64,000 nucleotides of DNA from Citrobacter amalonaticus Y19 (GTDB taxonomy: Bacteria; Pseudomonadota; Gammaproteobacteria; Enterobacterales; Enterobacteriaceae): the NCBI RefSeq assembly GCF_000981805.1, contig NZ_CP011132.1:2108001-2172000 (forward strand), written 5' to 3'. Position numbers and translations under genes: made by a program. A model generated the notes under the pieces. It was not told the origin of the DNA. It was given only the letters and a program-made list of their open reading frames with translations, and did no database searches. Shown here piece after piece: positions 53,752-62,523 of this stretch; position 1 is the stretch's first letter; each line of letters starts with the position of its first letter.

Positions 53752-54243
53752 TTATTTTGTTGCAGAGAAAACAGATGCTGAAATATTTCCCGCATCCATC
53801 ATTTTTACTGAGCACTCACGTATCTGGCGCAGGATAAAAGTCAAAACAGACATCTGCATATTAAACACAATACGATCCCGCTCAATAGCAAGGAGTGCAT
53901 CGCGCACCGTTTGTGGGACCGAGGGCTCCTGCACCAGTGCCTGCCATGCCGCAGTACCTGAACGATTATTCTGCTGGTTGCGCCAGCGCAGGAAATCTGC
54001 ACCAGAACGGGCTGGCCCACGACATAACATTAAGGGTAAATACTGTAACGGCCAGCGCCACGCCCGGTGCAGTACAAGAGTCTGTATCTGGTGCAGGTTC
54101 GCCTTCGCGTCTGTCGCGTACCGCGCCAGCCTCTCCGGCTCTCTTACCCTTAAAAGATCCTTTGTACAGCTTTCGTAAGCAAGCCAGTCAGAACCCGTGA
54201 GCGCCCGATATTCCGTGACAGCATCAGGTCTCTGACTCATCAT
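53752..54243 (-). CDS. DUF3158 family protein
   Basis: 163 residues from ATG 54243, overlapping the TIGR03761 gene by 20 bases, with GAGG upstream. Basic and helical (LHRAWRWPLQYLPLMLCRG, ADFLRWRNQQNNRSG). Place between ssb and TIGR03761 is the DUF3158 position in PFGI-1 type ICEs. Confidence 0.8.
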   Translation of the reverse strand: MMSQRPDAVTEYRALTGSDWLAYESCTKDLLRVREPERLARYATDAKANLHQIQTLVLHRAWRWPLQYLPLMLCRGPARSGADFLRWRNQQNNRSGTAAWQALVQEPSVPQTVRDALLAIERDRIVFNMQMSVLTFILRQIRECSVKMMDAGNISASVFSATK

Positions 54244-55042
54244 CTTCTGCCTCTGTTGCAGAATCCGACGAACGGGTTGATGCCGTTTCGGCGTCATCAT
54301 GCGGATCTGGCGCAGTTACCGAAGTTTCGTCCACCTGAACAGGTACCGATGGTTGTTCATCAACAGCCTGGCGCAGCGGTGGTGCATACACTGAACGGCT
54401 GGAACCGCTGAATACCTCATCTGGCACCGGCCCGACCTGCTCTTCTGCTGCAATCGCTCTGGCATTATGATCACGGATATCCTGACGGGTGACCGGAATA
54501 CGGCGGTATTTCTGGGCCAGTACCAGAATACTGCGAATCAGATTGCCGCCCTTCTGGCGCAGAGCGTTCATCTCCACACGATTAATCAGAGCCATATGCT
54601 GGGCCAGCAAAGCTTTACGCATCAGTTCATCAAAATCTGTCAGTAAATAGACTGCAATAAAGCCAAGTTGCGAGCTGGCAAAAACCGGGAATCGTGCAGG
54701 CTGGATACTGGCGCAACCCTCAACGGTCATCATTTCCGGTAACTGACTGAATACCACCTTCATGTTGTCGATAAGCGTGTTCATTTCAGCGCGGGCAAAC
54801 AGAAGGCGTTCCTCCAGGCGCAGCATCCACAAATCGGCATAAGGGTTATCCGCCTGAGAATCCAGACGGATGATATTCATGATATTAAGGAAGCGTGGTA
54901 TACCGATAATGCCGTGGATCTGCTCTGCGGGATCAGGTTGTCGGCCAGTCCAGGTTCGGGTCGCAAGGTGGGTATGCAGTTCGATAGTCACAGTGCTGCG
55001 TAAGGGGCCAGTGGTCAGCTGGACAGGGGTCATATCACTCAT
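54224..55042 (-). CDS. TIGR03761 family ICE protein (PFL_4669)
   Basis: 272 residues from ATG 55042 (GGAG upstream). LHTHLATRTWTGRQPDP, GIPRFLNIMNIIRLDSQADNPYADLWMLRLEE and RRIPVTRQDIRDHNARA fit TIGR03761. The last 60 residues are low complexity (Ser, Asp, Glu). DNA-processing backbone gene, function unknown. Confidence 0.86.
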   Translation of the reverse strand: MSDMTPVQLTTGPLRSTVTIELHTHLATRTWTGRQPDPAEQIHGIIGIPRFLNIMNIIRLDSQADNPYADLWMLRLEERLLFARAEMNTLIDNMKVVFSQLPEMMTVEGCASIQPARFPVFASSQLGFIAVYLLTDFDELMRKALLAQHMALINRVEMNALRQKGGNLIRSILVLAQKYRRIPVTRQDIRDHNARAIAAEEQVGPVPDEVFSGSSRSVYAPPLRQAVDEQPSVPVQVDETSVTAPDPHDDAETASTRSSDSATEAEDDESET

Positions 55043-55189
55043 GGTGTTCACTCCGGCTGTGGTACGGGGAGTAATGAGAATGAAGCAGGACCATGTGGTG
55101 AACAACGAAAAACCAGAACCAGTAAACCGCAAGTATCTGAAGGCAACTTGGGAACATTACAATTGATTTTATCTACTGTTTCTCCGCAT

Positions 55190-55251
55190 ATTGATAGGGA
55201 AGCGCCCATCGATATTTGAGGTCAAATATCGATGGGCGCTTCCCTATCAAT
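55190..55251. repeat. 30-bp perfect inverted repeat with 2-nt centre
   Basis: Bases 55190-55219 are the exact reverse complement of 55222-55251, with only GG between. The 62-bp near-palindrome lies in the 292-bp gap between the zinc-finger gene and TIGR03761. No T tract follows on the minus strand. Too long and exact for an ordinary terminator; it could extrude as a cruciform. Confidence 0.85.
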
Positions 55252-55334
55252 TATAGCTTTTTAATTGTCAATTTCTATAATATGAACTCACGCTTGTATA
55301 CACCACAAAGATGTCATTTCCTGACAGGCTGATA

Positions 55335-55544
55335 TCAGACGTGATATTTACGCTCGAGCTCTGTCTGGCACTCGATACACAACGATACTCCCGATATAAG
55401 TAATCGCCGTTTCTCTGGGATCGCCTCGCCACATTTACGACAGAAATACAATGATGAAGAGCCACTGGCAGCTATGCGTGAACGTGCGATCATGTTTTCA
55501 AGCTGCAGCTCATTAAATTCCTGGTCGCGATCTATCTCATCCAT
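55335..55544 (-). CDS. DksA/TraR-type C4 zinc-finger protein
   Basis: 69 residues from ATG 55544. An N-terminal helix (DEIDRDQEFNELQLENMIAR) precedes the zinc finger FCRKCGEAIPEKRR-x-LCIECQTELE (C-x2-C, then C-x2-C). TraR-like proteins bind RNA polymerase and mimic DksA with ppGpp. The short form suits a mobile element. It overlaps the DUF2857 gene by 8 bases. Confidence 0.88.
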   Translation of the reverse strand: MDEIDRDQEFNELQLENMIARSRIAASGSSSLYFCRKCGEAIPEKRRLLISGVSLCIECQTELERKYHV

Positions 55545-56121
55545 TATGTAATGCTCCCTGCGTCTCTTTTTCACACAACGTAATGCGGTTCCAGACAACA
55601 GTAAGTGAGAGGGAATCTCCCGCAGCCTCGCCGGAAAAAGATTCAGTTATATCCATCATCACATCCAGCGCATCCATAGACAGCAGGTTATCCGGGCGAC
55701 GAGGTTTCCACAGCCGCCAGATCCTGGCATCCATATCCTCATCCGGTATTCGCGTTCTGCCTTGTGAAATACTAATTCCAATAAACCGGCGTCTTGCACT
55801 GATTTCAGCGGATGACAGGCCAAAAAAATCGCCGAGTAACTCAATCGAACCACCCAACGCGATAGCCCGGTTTATCCTTTGTTGTAGCTGAATTTCCTGC
55901 CTTGTCTGGGCAAGAAGCTGGCGCAGGACTTCATGATGAATAGTGACATTTAGAAACTGGGCAGAGGCACGACTCAGAATAAAAAGTTCATCCACAGATA
56001 AATTATTAATGGCTTCCAATTCGTTATAGGTAAAACCAAGCGATTCACAATGACGGATATTTCCTTCTTTCAACGCATGTAATGCATCTGTCAAAACGGC
56101 ATAATTTAATGACGGGATCAT
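55537..56121 (-). CDS. DUF2857 family protein
   Basis: 194 residues, GGAG upstream, ATGA-type overlap with parB. AVLTDALHALKEGNIRHCESLGFTYNELEAINNLSVDEL and LLGDFFGLSSAEISARRRFIGI match DUF2857, the usual partner of the ICE parB gene. STY-type backbone; possible regulator. Confidence 0.85.
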   Translation of the reverse strand: MIPSLNYAVLTDALHALKEGNIRHCESLGFTYNELEAINNLSVDELFILSRASAQFLNVTIHHEVLRQLLAQTRQEIQLQQRINRAIALGGSIELLGDFFGLSSAEISARRRFIGISISQGRTRIPDEDMDARIWRLWKPRRPDNLLSMDALDVMMDITESFSGEAAGDSLSLTVVWNRITLCEKETQGALHNG

Positions 56122-57587
56122 AATAATTCTCCCTGACGTTGTTTATCGTATAAATGGCGGATATGGAGTGTTAGCTGGAAAATTTTGATCAATGTTTCCT
56201 CACTAATTCCCGCAGAAATATCAGGAGAGCCAGTTAACATTTTTCGCCAGATAACAGCACTACCAGGCAACTTCCCGGCAAGAAAAGATAATATTTGCCA
56301 GTAAATTTTACCTTCGTTTGACAACTCACCTTCCGGGGAAGCAATATCAAATATCCCATCAGAAGCAGGTGAAATAAGGAACTCCAGTCCGGCGTTACCT
56401 GCCAGTTCCCAGGCCATCTGATCAATTAGCGCCGATAACGCCTCCTGAGTATCAAATTGCCGATCCCTGCCAAGAAATAACTCATCAGTCGGTAGTGCAG
56501 AGGTAACCTGGTGATCAGATAAAAATCCCGGTTCAGAATAATGAGTGTTGGATGCAGGAGTAGTCACCCTATCAGAGCTAATTGTTTCCCTTTCTCCAAA
56601 ATCAGAAAGTGACTGATCTGACGGTGTATCTGTTTCACTGTGATCCCGACCTTGAGAAGATTCTTCGGGCGATATTCTATCCCGGTATTTTTGCTCCACC
56701 CAGCGCTGTTCGCTGATATCGGGGAGTTCAGGAACAGGTTCACTACCAAGAATAGTATTACATTTTTGTGCTCTGGCATCGGTCACCAGTGCAACAGTAT
56801 TATAATCAATATTCAGCGTCTGGCTTACCAGACCAGTCAGTTCATCCTGAATATGTTCAAGCGAGAAATCTGCTGTCGGTTCATTAAACGATGTCAATGC
56901 CATTGCAAAGATATCATCAAATAAAGGAACCTGATGTGCCGACGCCGGAAGAAATTCCTGGCAATATTTATCCCAGAACCGTTCCGTATTAGAGCGCAAT
57001 GTCAGCAACCTCTCAGTATTCTTTCTTGACATCCCACTATAAAGTAGCTCAGGAATATAAGGAAGAAGATACTGGATAGTCGATGACATAATACTCAACT
57101 GGGTCTGTGAAACAGAATAACCGGCCTGACTCAGCATGCTAACCAAATCCCGCTGATAGCATTCACTATTTAATTTCTTGTATATTTCGACAGCATTTTG
57201 AACGCCAAGCGCCCGCTCAATAAAAGTCAGCGCCCCTCGCTTATCATTTTCTACAAGATGCCCCAACAGGCAATCAAGATTACCTTCTTCAATACTCCTG
57301 TCTGTATGCCATTCGCGATAATGGCAGATTATATTCCAGTATTTTTTGTCATGAGTTTCCAGCCAAAGCTCATTGAGTATCGCCAGACGCGTATTGCCGC
57401 CGCTGGCGATAATATAAAAATCCTCGCCAGGTCGACGGGTAATTTGTGGTAACTGTTCAAGTCCGCGATGACGGATAGATTCTTTAATTTCATCATAGTT
57501 CGGGTTACGGGTAATACGCGGATTTAAATCAAATGCCCGCAATTGTTCCAGTTCAACAGGCATAAGTATGCCCTGATCATTTTTCAT
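56118..57587 (-). CDS. parB: ParB family protein (TIGR03764 type)
   Basis: 489 residues. ParB/Srx-like N-terminus: LRAFDLNPRITRNPNYDEI, SIRHRGLEQLPQITRRP and the nucleotide-site-like IIASGGNTRLAIL. The central part is helical; the last 200 residues are specific to ICE ParBs. No ParA is adjacent; the only ParA in view is 40 kb away. May act in maintenance or as a regulator. Confidence 0.88.
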   Translation of the reverse strand: MKNDQGILMPVELEQLRAFDLNPRITRNPNYDEIKESIRHRGLEQLPQITRRPGEDFYIIASGGNTRLAILNELWLETHDKKYWNIICHYREWHTDRSIEEGNLDCLLGHLVENDKRGALTFIERALGVQNAVEIYKKLNSECYQRDLVSMLSQAGYSVSQTQLSIMSSTIQYLLPYIPELLYSGMSRKNTERLLTLRSNTERFWDKYCQEFLPASAHQVPLFDDIFAMALTSFNEPTADFSLEHIQDELTGLVSQTLNIDYNTVALVTDARAQKCNTILGSEPVPELPDISEQRWVEQKYRDRISPEESSQGRDHSETDTPSDQSLSDFGERETISSDRVTTPASNTHYSEPGFLSDHQVTSALPTDELFLGRDRQFDTQEALSALIDQMAWELAGNAGLEFLISPASDGIFDIASPEGELSNEGKIYWQILSFLAGKLPGSAVIWRKMLTGSPDISAGISEETLIKIFQLTLHIRHLYDKQRQGELL

Positions 57588-57627
57588 TGATATGATCCTG
57601 AATAAGTCAATTAGTGATGGAAATAAT

Positions 57628-57813
57628 TTAACGTTTATTTACTTTCGCATTAATCCAATCATCAATCTCGGATTCAAGCCATGCTACGCTGGCTGGGCCA
57701 ATCTTGATGGACTTAGGGAATCCTTCTGTTTTCATGTAAGTGTAAACCTGAGAACGTTTCAGACCTGTTTTATCCATTACCTGTTTCAAACGCAAGAATC
57801 GGTAGGTTGTCAT
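57628..57813 (-). CDS. AlpA-family regulator / excisionase
   Basis: 61 residues: FLRLKQVMDKTGLKRSQVYTYMKTEGFPKSIKIGPASVAWLESEIDDWI, a MerR-like winged helix. AlpA proteins switch on integrase genes or act as directionality factors. First gene of the backbone block reading toward parB. Confidence 0.9.
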   Translation of the reverse strand: MTTYRFLRLKQVMDKTGLKRSQVYTYMKTEGFPKSIKIGPASVAWLESEIDDWINAKVNKR

Positions 57814-57900
57814 GATGTACCCCGTAGTGGTTTATCGGATAAGGTTACAACACCATGCTTTTCTTACGAAGAATAGCAGCAGCATCCGCATTACGGGTTC

Positions 57901-57915
57901 TCGTTACAGTAACGA
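57901..57915. promoter_or_regulatory. Palindrome upstream of alpA
   Basis: TCGTTAC-A-GTAACGA, a 7-bp perfect repeat about 88 bases before the alpA start. Candidate operator. Confidence 0.4.
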
Positions 57916-57922
57916 TGATTTA

Positions 57923-58819
57923 TTAAAATGGGGCCCCCCTCTTTAAGGCTTTTTTTAGAGTATCACCACTTAACCGATCGGTAATGCCATCACACCTAGC
58001 CCATTCTTCAAAAATTGAGATTAACTTATAAGGATGATTGATTAATGTTCCCGTGATGTCATTGTGCTTACAGGCAAGCCATAGAAGTCGCGAGAGGGGG
58101 GTAGAAATTTGTGAAGAAGGCTTACTTACGATGGGGAAAAAAGTGTCTGTAAATTTTTCCAGATTATCTCTTTTCACCACAAAGTAGGCATCTCGCGGAA
58201 AATCATAAACAGGGAAATAATTTACCTCATTCATTATTAAACTATCCATATCAATCTCAGCACGATAACTGCCAACTTGATTCTCTGGAATGCAGTTTAA
58301 TCTTTGAGAGATTCTTTGTCCTAAAGTTGTATATTCTAATATCTGAAAAATGTTAGTTTTATCTTTGACCAAAACACCACAGCACGTATTAAACTGTCCT
58401 TTTTCAGGGAGAGGAAACCCTAAAGATCGAGCCAGGAAATTTTGAGCGACCAAGCACTCACACCCTATTAATGGGGTATCCATGACATGGCAATGTGGGC
58501 GAATTATTTCATTTTCCGCTTTTAATTTCCAGCTCCACCCTGACTGTAAGCAATCATTACTTAGAAAACATAACTTGCTTATAATACCTTTCTTCTCCTC
58601 CACTAAGAAAAGTTTATTTTTTTCAGACTTAATTTTTTGGACTATAATCGGGGACTGAAAATATATTGATAGTGTTAGATACCCATAGAATGCATAGCGC
58701 CATACATCGCTACTGGTAATTGCAACACTACATTTTTTATTTATTATATTTGCGGCCTCATTTATTGTAACCCAAACTGGCATAGAGATATTTCTACTAC
58801 AATATGGTAAAGCTTTCAT
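57923..58819 (-). CDS. Hypothetical protein upstream of alpA, possible HTH
   Basis: 298 residues from ATG 58819 with AAAGGAGG upstream. The N-terminus (VWVTINEAANIINKKCSVAITSSDVWRYAFYG) suggests a DNA-binding helix pair; the end (ISIFEEWARCDGITDRLSGDTLKKALKRG) is typical of proteins beside AlpA genes. AT-rich compared with the backbone. Family not recognised with certainty. Confidence 0.7.
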   Translation of the reverse strand: MKALPYCSRNISMPVWVTINEAANIINKKCSVAITSSDVWRYAFYGYLTLSIYFQSPIIVQKIKSEKNKLFLVEEKKGIISKLCFLSNDCLQSGWSWKLKAENEIIRPHCHVMDTPLIGCECLVAQNFLARSLGFPLPEKGQFNTCCGVLVKDKTNIFQILEYTTLGQRISQRLNCIPENQVGSYRAEIDMDSLIMNEVNYFPVYDFPRDAYFVVKRDNLEKFTDTFFPIVSKPSSQISTPLSRLLWLACKHNDITGTLINHPYKLISIFEEWARCDGITDRLSGDTLKKALKRGAPF

Positions 58820-58917
58820 TTTGTTTCCTCCTTTTATATTTAACAAACGCAAATAAAACAGATAACAGCACTTTAGGCCAATGAAAAACTAATTATAGGT
58901 ATTAGACTTTTATTTCA

Positions 58918-58931
58918 TTTGTGGCCACAAA
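58918..58931. promoter_or_regulatory. 14-bp perfect palindrome, candidate operator
   Basis: TTTGTGGCCACAAA lies 99 bases before the 298-aa gene. The stretch 58820-59413 holds no gene; it carries divergent leaders for that gene and the dehydrogenase operon. Confidence 0.4.
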
Positions 58932-59212
58932 ACAATAAACTCATTAAAATCATAGAAATGCCAACTTAGATCTGGGTTGTTATATATATTCAAACTGGTA
59001 AGGTATTAATAAGTCTATTTTCTGATAAAATATTTTCATGACGAACACAAACACTCTTCAGAAAAGAGCTTTTTACTAATAAAAATTCATAAGTTAATTT
59101 AAAAAACTCTTATCTCTAAATGCCTCTGTTAAAGTCATATGGCAAACTAATCAAAAATGTGATCAAAGACTCATTTTGAGTGTGAAATCATTTATAAACG
59201 TAATTTTTTTGT

Positions 59213-59228
59213 CGTGATCCTCATCACA
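59213..59228 (+). promoter_or_regulatory. CRP-like site upstream of the sugar-oxidation operon
   Basis: CGTGA-TCCTCA-TCACA differs from the CRP consensus TGTGA-N6-TCACA by one base. About 185 bases before the first start codon, which allows an intervening promoter. Suits a catabolic operon. Confidence 0.55.
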
Positions 59229-59413
59229 ACAACAACACACAAATTTAATTAAACACATATATATCAATACGTTATTTATTTTACGTTATGAAAAACAAGC
59301 AATTGATCTCTCAATGTTATTAGTTTATAACATCATATCATTGATTGTTAAGTTAGCTTAAGGCTTTCAGGTAGGCCAACTTATTCCCTGTTTCTTAATA
59401 TGTTGGAGATTAT

Positions 59414-60997
59414 ATGGATTATGATTTTATTATCGTCGGAGCTGGCTCGGCAGGTTGCGTGTTGGCCAACCGATTGAGTGAAGATCCTGCGGTCAAGGTT
59501 CTGCTATTAGAGGCCGGTTCAAAAGATAATAATCTGATGATCCACATCCCCGGCGGCGTTGGGAAACTCTTTGGGCCAAAAGTTAACTGGCGTTTTCATA
59601 CCGAGGAGCAGGAACATCTTGATAACCGTCGCATCTGGTATCCCCAGGGTAAAACGTTGGGCGGTTCTAGCTCCATCAACGCCATGATCTATATTCGTGG
59701 CCAGCGTGATGATTACAATCATTGGGCGTCACTGGGTAACGAAGGCTGGGATTATGACAGTGTACTGCCTTACTTCCGCAAGGCAGAAGATAACGAGCGT
59801 TTCTCTAACCATTACCACGGAACGGGCGGTCCGCTATGGGTATCCGATCAACCTACGCCACACGTGCTTTCTAAATCCTTTGTTCGCTCAATGCAGACAT
59901 GGGGCCTGCCGTTTAACCATGATTTCAACGGCGATACCATGCACGGCTGCGGTTTCTATCAGGTCACCTGTCGGAGGGGACGCCGCCGTTCTGCAGCAGT
60001 GTCTTACCTGAATCCTGTTAAGCAACGCAATAACCTCACAATAATGACTGGCGCGCGAGTCACCCGCATTGTCACTCAAAACGGTCGCGCCACCGGGATT
60101 GAAGTTGCAGAGGGCAGGCAACGGATTGTCTATCGCGCTACCACTGAAATCGTCCTCTCCTCAGGGGCAATCAATTCTCCGCGTTTATTGATGCTTTCAG
60201 GTATTGGCGACCCGGTAGATCTTCAAGCTGTTGGCATCCAGACGGTCCACGATCTGCCGGGTGTGGGTAAAAATCTTCAAGATCACCTGTGCACTAATCT
60301 TCATGTGGGAATTAAGGACCCTATCAGCTATGACCGGCAGGACCGTTATCCACAGGCGCTGGGGCATGGTTTACAGTGGCTACTCTACAAAGGTGGCCCT
60401 GCAGCCGCTTGTATTGTTGAGGGCGGCGGGTTCGCTACGGTAGCAGGGGCAACGAGGCCGAATTTGCAAATTCATATGGCTCCCGCTTTTGTGGTTCGCG
60501 GTGGTCAAACGGCAATGCCCGGCCACGGTTTTACCATCAATTCAACGTATCTGCGCCCTCGCAGTCGTGGGTATGTAAAGCTGCGCTCATCAAACTTCAT
60601 CGATGAACCGATGATTAATCCACGTTATCACAGCGATCCTCGCGACCGGGAAATGTCTCTGGAGTCCGTAAAGACTATCCGCGAGATCCTTTGCCAGCCT
60701 GATATCGCTAAATATATCGATAAAGAAGTACTGCCCGGGCCTCAGGCAAAAACAGATAAAGAAATAATGGATTACGTCAGGCAATACGCCTGCTGTGACT
60801 ACCACCCCGTGGGCACTTGCAAAATGGGCCTCGATAACATGGCAGTGGTCGATTCCCGGCTCAAGGTCAGAGGTCTTGAAGGGCTGCGCGTGGTGGATGC
60901 CTCCATCATGCCCAAGCTCATCAGTGGCAACACTAATGCTCCGGCCATGATGATTGGCGAGAAAGGAGCGGACATGATCAAACAGGATCATTGTTAA
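59414..60997 (+). CDS. GMC-family FAD dehydrogenase (sugar/polyol/alcohol)
   Basis: 527 residues, GGAG before the ATG. FAD-binding IVGAGSAGCVLANRLSEDP at the start, GMC signature GGSSSINAMIYIRGQ near 81-95, second signature SSGAINSPRLLMLSGIG near 253-269, active-site His in YHPVGTCKMG near 464 and Asn/His partner region NTNAPAMMIGEKGADM. No signal peptide, so cytoplasmic. It oxidises an alcohol to an aldehyde or ketone; neighbours suggest a sugar or polyol. L-sorbose-type or choline-type substrates cannot be told apart by eye. Confidence 0.92.
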   Translation: MDYDFIIVGAGSAGCVLANRLSEDPAVKVLLLEAGSKDNNLMIHIPGGVGKLFGPKVNWRFHTEEQEHLDNRRIWYPQGKTLGGSSSINAMIYIRGQRDDYNHWASLGNEGWDYDSVLPYFRKAEDNERFSNHYHGTGGPLWVSDQPTPHVLSKSFVRSMQTWGLPFNHDFNGDTMHGCGFYQVTCRRGRRRSAAVSYLNPVKQRNNLTIMTGARVTRIVTQNGRATGIEVAEGRQRIVYRATTEIVLSSGAINSPRLLMLSGIGDPVDLQAVGIQTVHDLPGVGKNLQDHLCTNLHVGIKDPISYDRQDRYPQALGHGLQWLLYKGGPAAACIVEGGGFATVAGATRPNLQIHMAPAFVVRGGQTAMPGHGFTINSTYLRPRSRGYVKLRSSNFIDEPMINPRYHSDPRDREMSLESVKTIREILCQPDIAKYIDKEVLPGPQAKTDKEIMDYVRQYACCDYHPVGTCKMGLDNMAVVDSRLKVRGLEGLRVVDASIMPKLISGNTNAPAMMIGEKGADMIKQDHC

Positions 60998-61014
60998 TTT
61001 TGAATGAGGTCAAC

Positions 61015-62448
61015 ATGAGAAAGTACACACAACATTACCAGGGATTTGAAGCTACCGGTGCGCTGGAATACATTCAGCGTAAGAGTCCGGACGGGAAAAC
61101 AGTTCACGCTGAATTTGTAGCTGGCACCCGTGAGCACGCTGAGCAGGCTATTGCATGCGCTGTTGAGGCTTTTACTGCCTGGTCAGAACTGCCTGGTACT
61201 CAGCGTGGCCTTATACTTAATCGCTGGGCCGATCGTGTAGAGGCGCATGCTGAGCAACTCGCCATCATTGATGCCGAAGAGGTACGAAAACCTATACGCC
61301 TCGCCCGTGGTGATATGAACGCCGCAGTATCCCTGATCCGTTATGCGGCATCTCTGGCAAGCCAGTTGGAAGGTGAAGCCTTTACGGATGCAGGCCCAGA
61401 TAAAATGGGGATCACTATTCGCGAAGCGATTGGCGTTGTAGGCGCAATCCTGCCGTGGAACTTCCCGGGATTGATTTTTTGTCAGAAGGTTCCCTTCGCA
61501 CTGGCTGCCGGATGCACGGTTGTGGTGAAACCGTCTGAGTTTACCTCAAGTTCTGCACTTGAACTGGCTAAACTGGCTGAAGAAAGCGGCGTACCTGCCG
61601 GTGTCATTACTGTAGTGACCGGTTACGGCGCTCCTGTGGCCGAAACTATCACCCGCCATCCGGACGTAAAACTCGTGACGTTTACCGGCTCAACGCAGAC
61701 CGGACAAAAAATCATTGAAAGCTCTGCCAGCACCATTAAACCGTTATCTCTGGAACTGGGAGGAAAAGCAGCAAGTATTGTGTTTGAGAATGCTGATTTG
61801 CAAAAAGCAGCAGAGAAAGTTGCGTTCGCAGCCTTCTTTAACCAAGGAGAATGCTGCGTGGCCCAGTCGCGCCTTCTTGTCCAGCGTGGTGTGGCCGATC
61901 GATTCACAGAAATGGTTGTTGCTGAAACGCGGAAAATTACCAGCGGCGACCTGTTAAATCCAGAAACGGAAATCGGTTCGCTAATCCACAATGGCCATTT
62001 TGAGAAAGTGAAAGAAATGGTAGCGAAGGGCGAATCCCACGGTGCGCAGGTTATTACCGGTGGTAACGCCGACGCCAATGCGGAACAGGATTATTACCCC
62101 CCTACCATTCTGAACAATGTTGCGGCAAATAATCCGGCATTTCTCGAAGAAATTTTCGGACCAGTACTGACCGTAACGCCTTTTGATACCCTGGAAGAAG
62201 CGGCATATCTGGCGAACCTGCCGGGATATGGCCTGTCCAACAGCATCTGGTCGCAGGACATCACCACCTGTCTGCGTCTGGGTAAAAAGCTTCTCAGCGG
62301 TACTGTATATGTCAATACGGCTATTGATGGCCAGCCGCAGTTTGCATTTGGCGGTTATAACAAGAGCGGCTATGGCCGTGAAATGGGTAAGCATGGATTC
62401 GAAGAATTCACGCAGGTTAAAACCCTTTCAATCGATATCACACGTTAA
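61015..62448 (+). CDS. NAD(P)-dependent aldehyde dehydrogenase
   Basis: 477 residues from ATG 61015 (GAGG upstream), 17 bases after the dehydrogenase stop. Landmarks: LPWNFPGLIFCQKVPFALAAG, VKPSEFTSSSA, TFTGSTQTGQ, catalytic Glu in LELGGKAA (about 247) and Cys in NQGECCVAQS (about 279-280), and FGGYNKSGYGREMG at the end. It would oxidise the aldehyde made by the GMC enzyme to an acid. Substrate not known. Confidence 0.94.
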   Translation: MRKYTQHYQGFEATGALEYIQRKSPDGKTVHAEFVAGTREHAEQAIACAVEAFTAWSELPGTQRGLILNRWADRVEAHAEQLAIIDAEEVRKPIRLARGDMNAAVSLIRYAASLASQLEGEAFTDAGPDKMGITIREAIGVVGAILPWNFPGLIFCQKVPFALAAGCTVVVKPSEFTSSSALELAKLAEESGVPAGVITVVTGYGAPVAETITRHPDVKLVTFTGSTQTGQKIIESSASTIKPLSLELGGKAASIVFENADLQKAAEKVAFAAFFNQGECCVAQSRLLVQRGVADRFTEMVVAETRKITSGDLLNPETEIGSLIHNGHFEKVKEMVAKGESHGAQVITGGNADANAEQDYYPPTILNNVAANNPAFLEEIFGPVLTVTPFDTLEEAAYLANLPGYGLSNSIWSQDITTCLRLGKKLLSGTVYVNTAIDGQPQFAFGGYNKSGYGREMGKHGFEEFTQVKTLSIDITR

Positions 62449-62523
62449 TTACCTGCCGTTAGACACTCCCCCGAATTGCGTCGGGGGATATAAAAAATAA
62501 TCTCTGATCCTGAGGGGACTGCT

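Noticed and set aside
55190..55251. Ordinary Rho-independent terminator
   Set aside because: No T run on the minus strand where the flanking genes lie, and the stem is far longer than needed.
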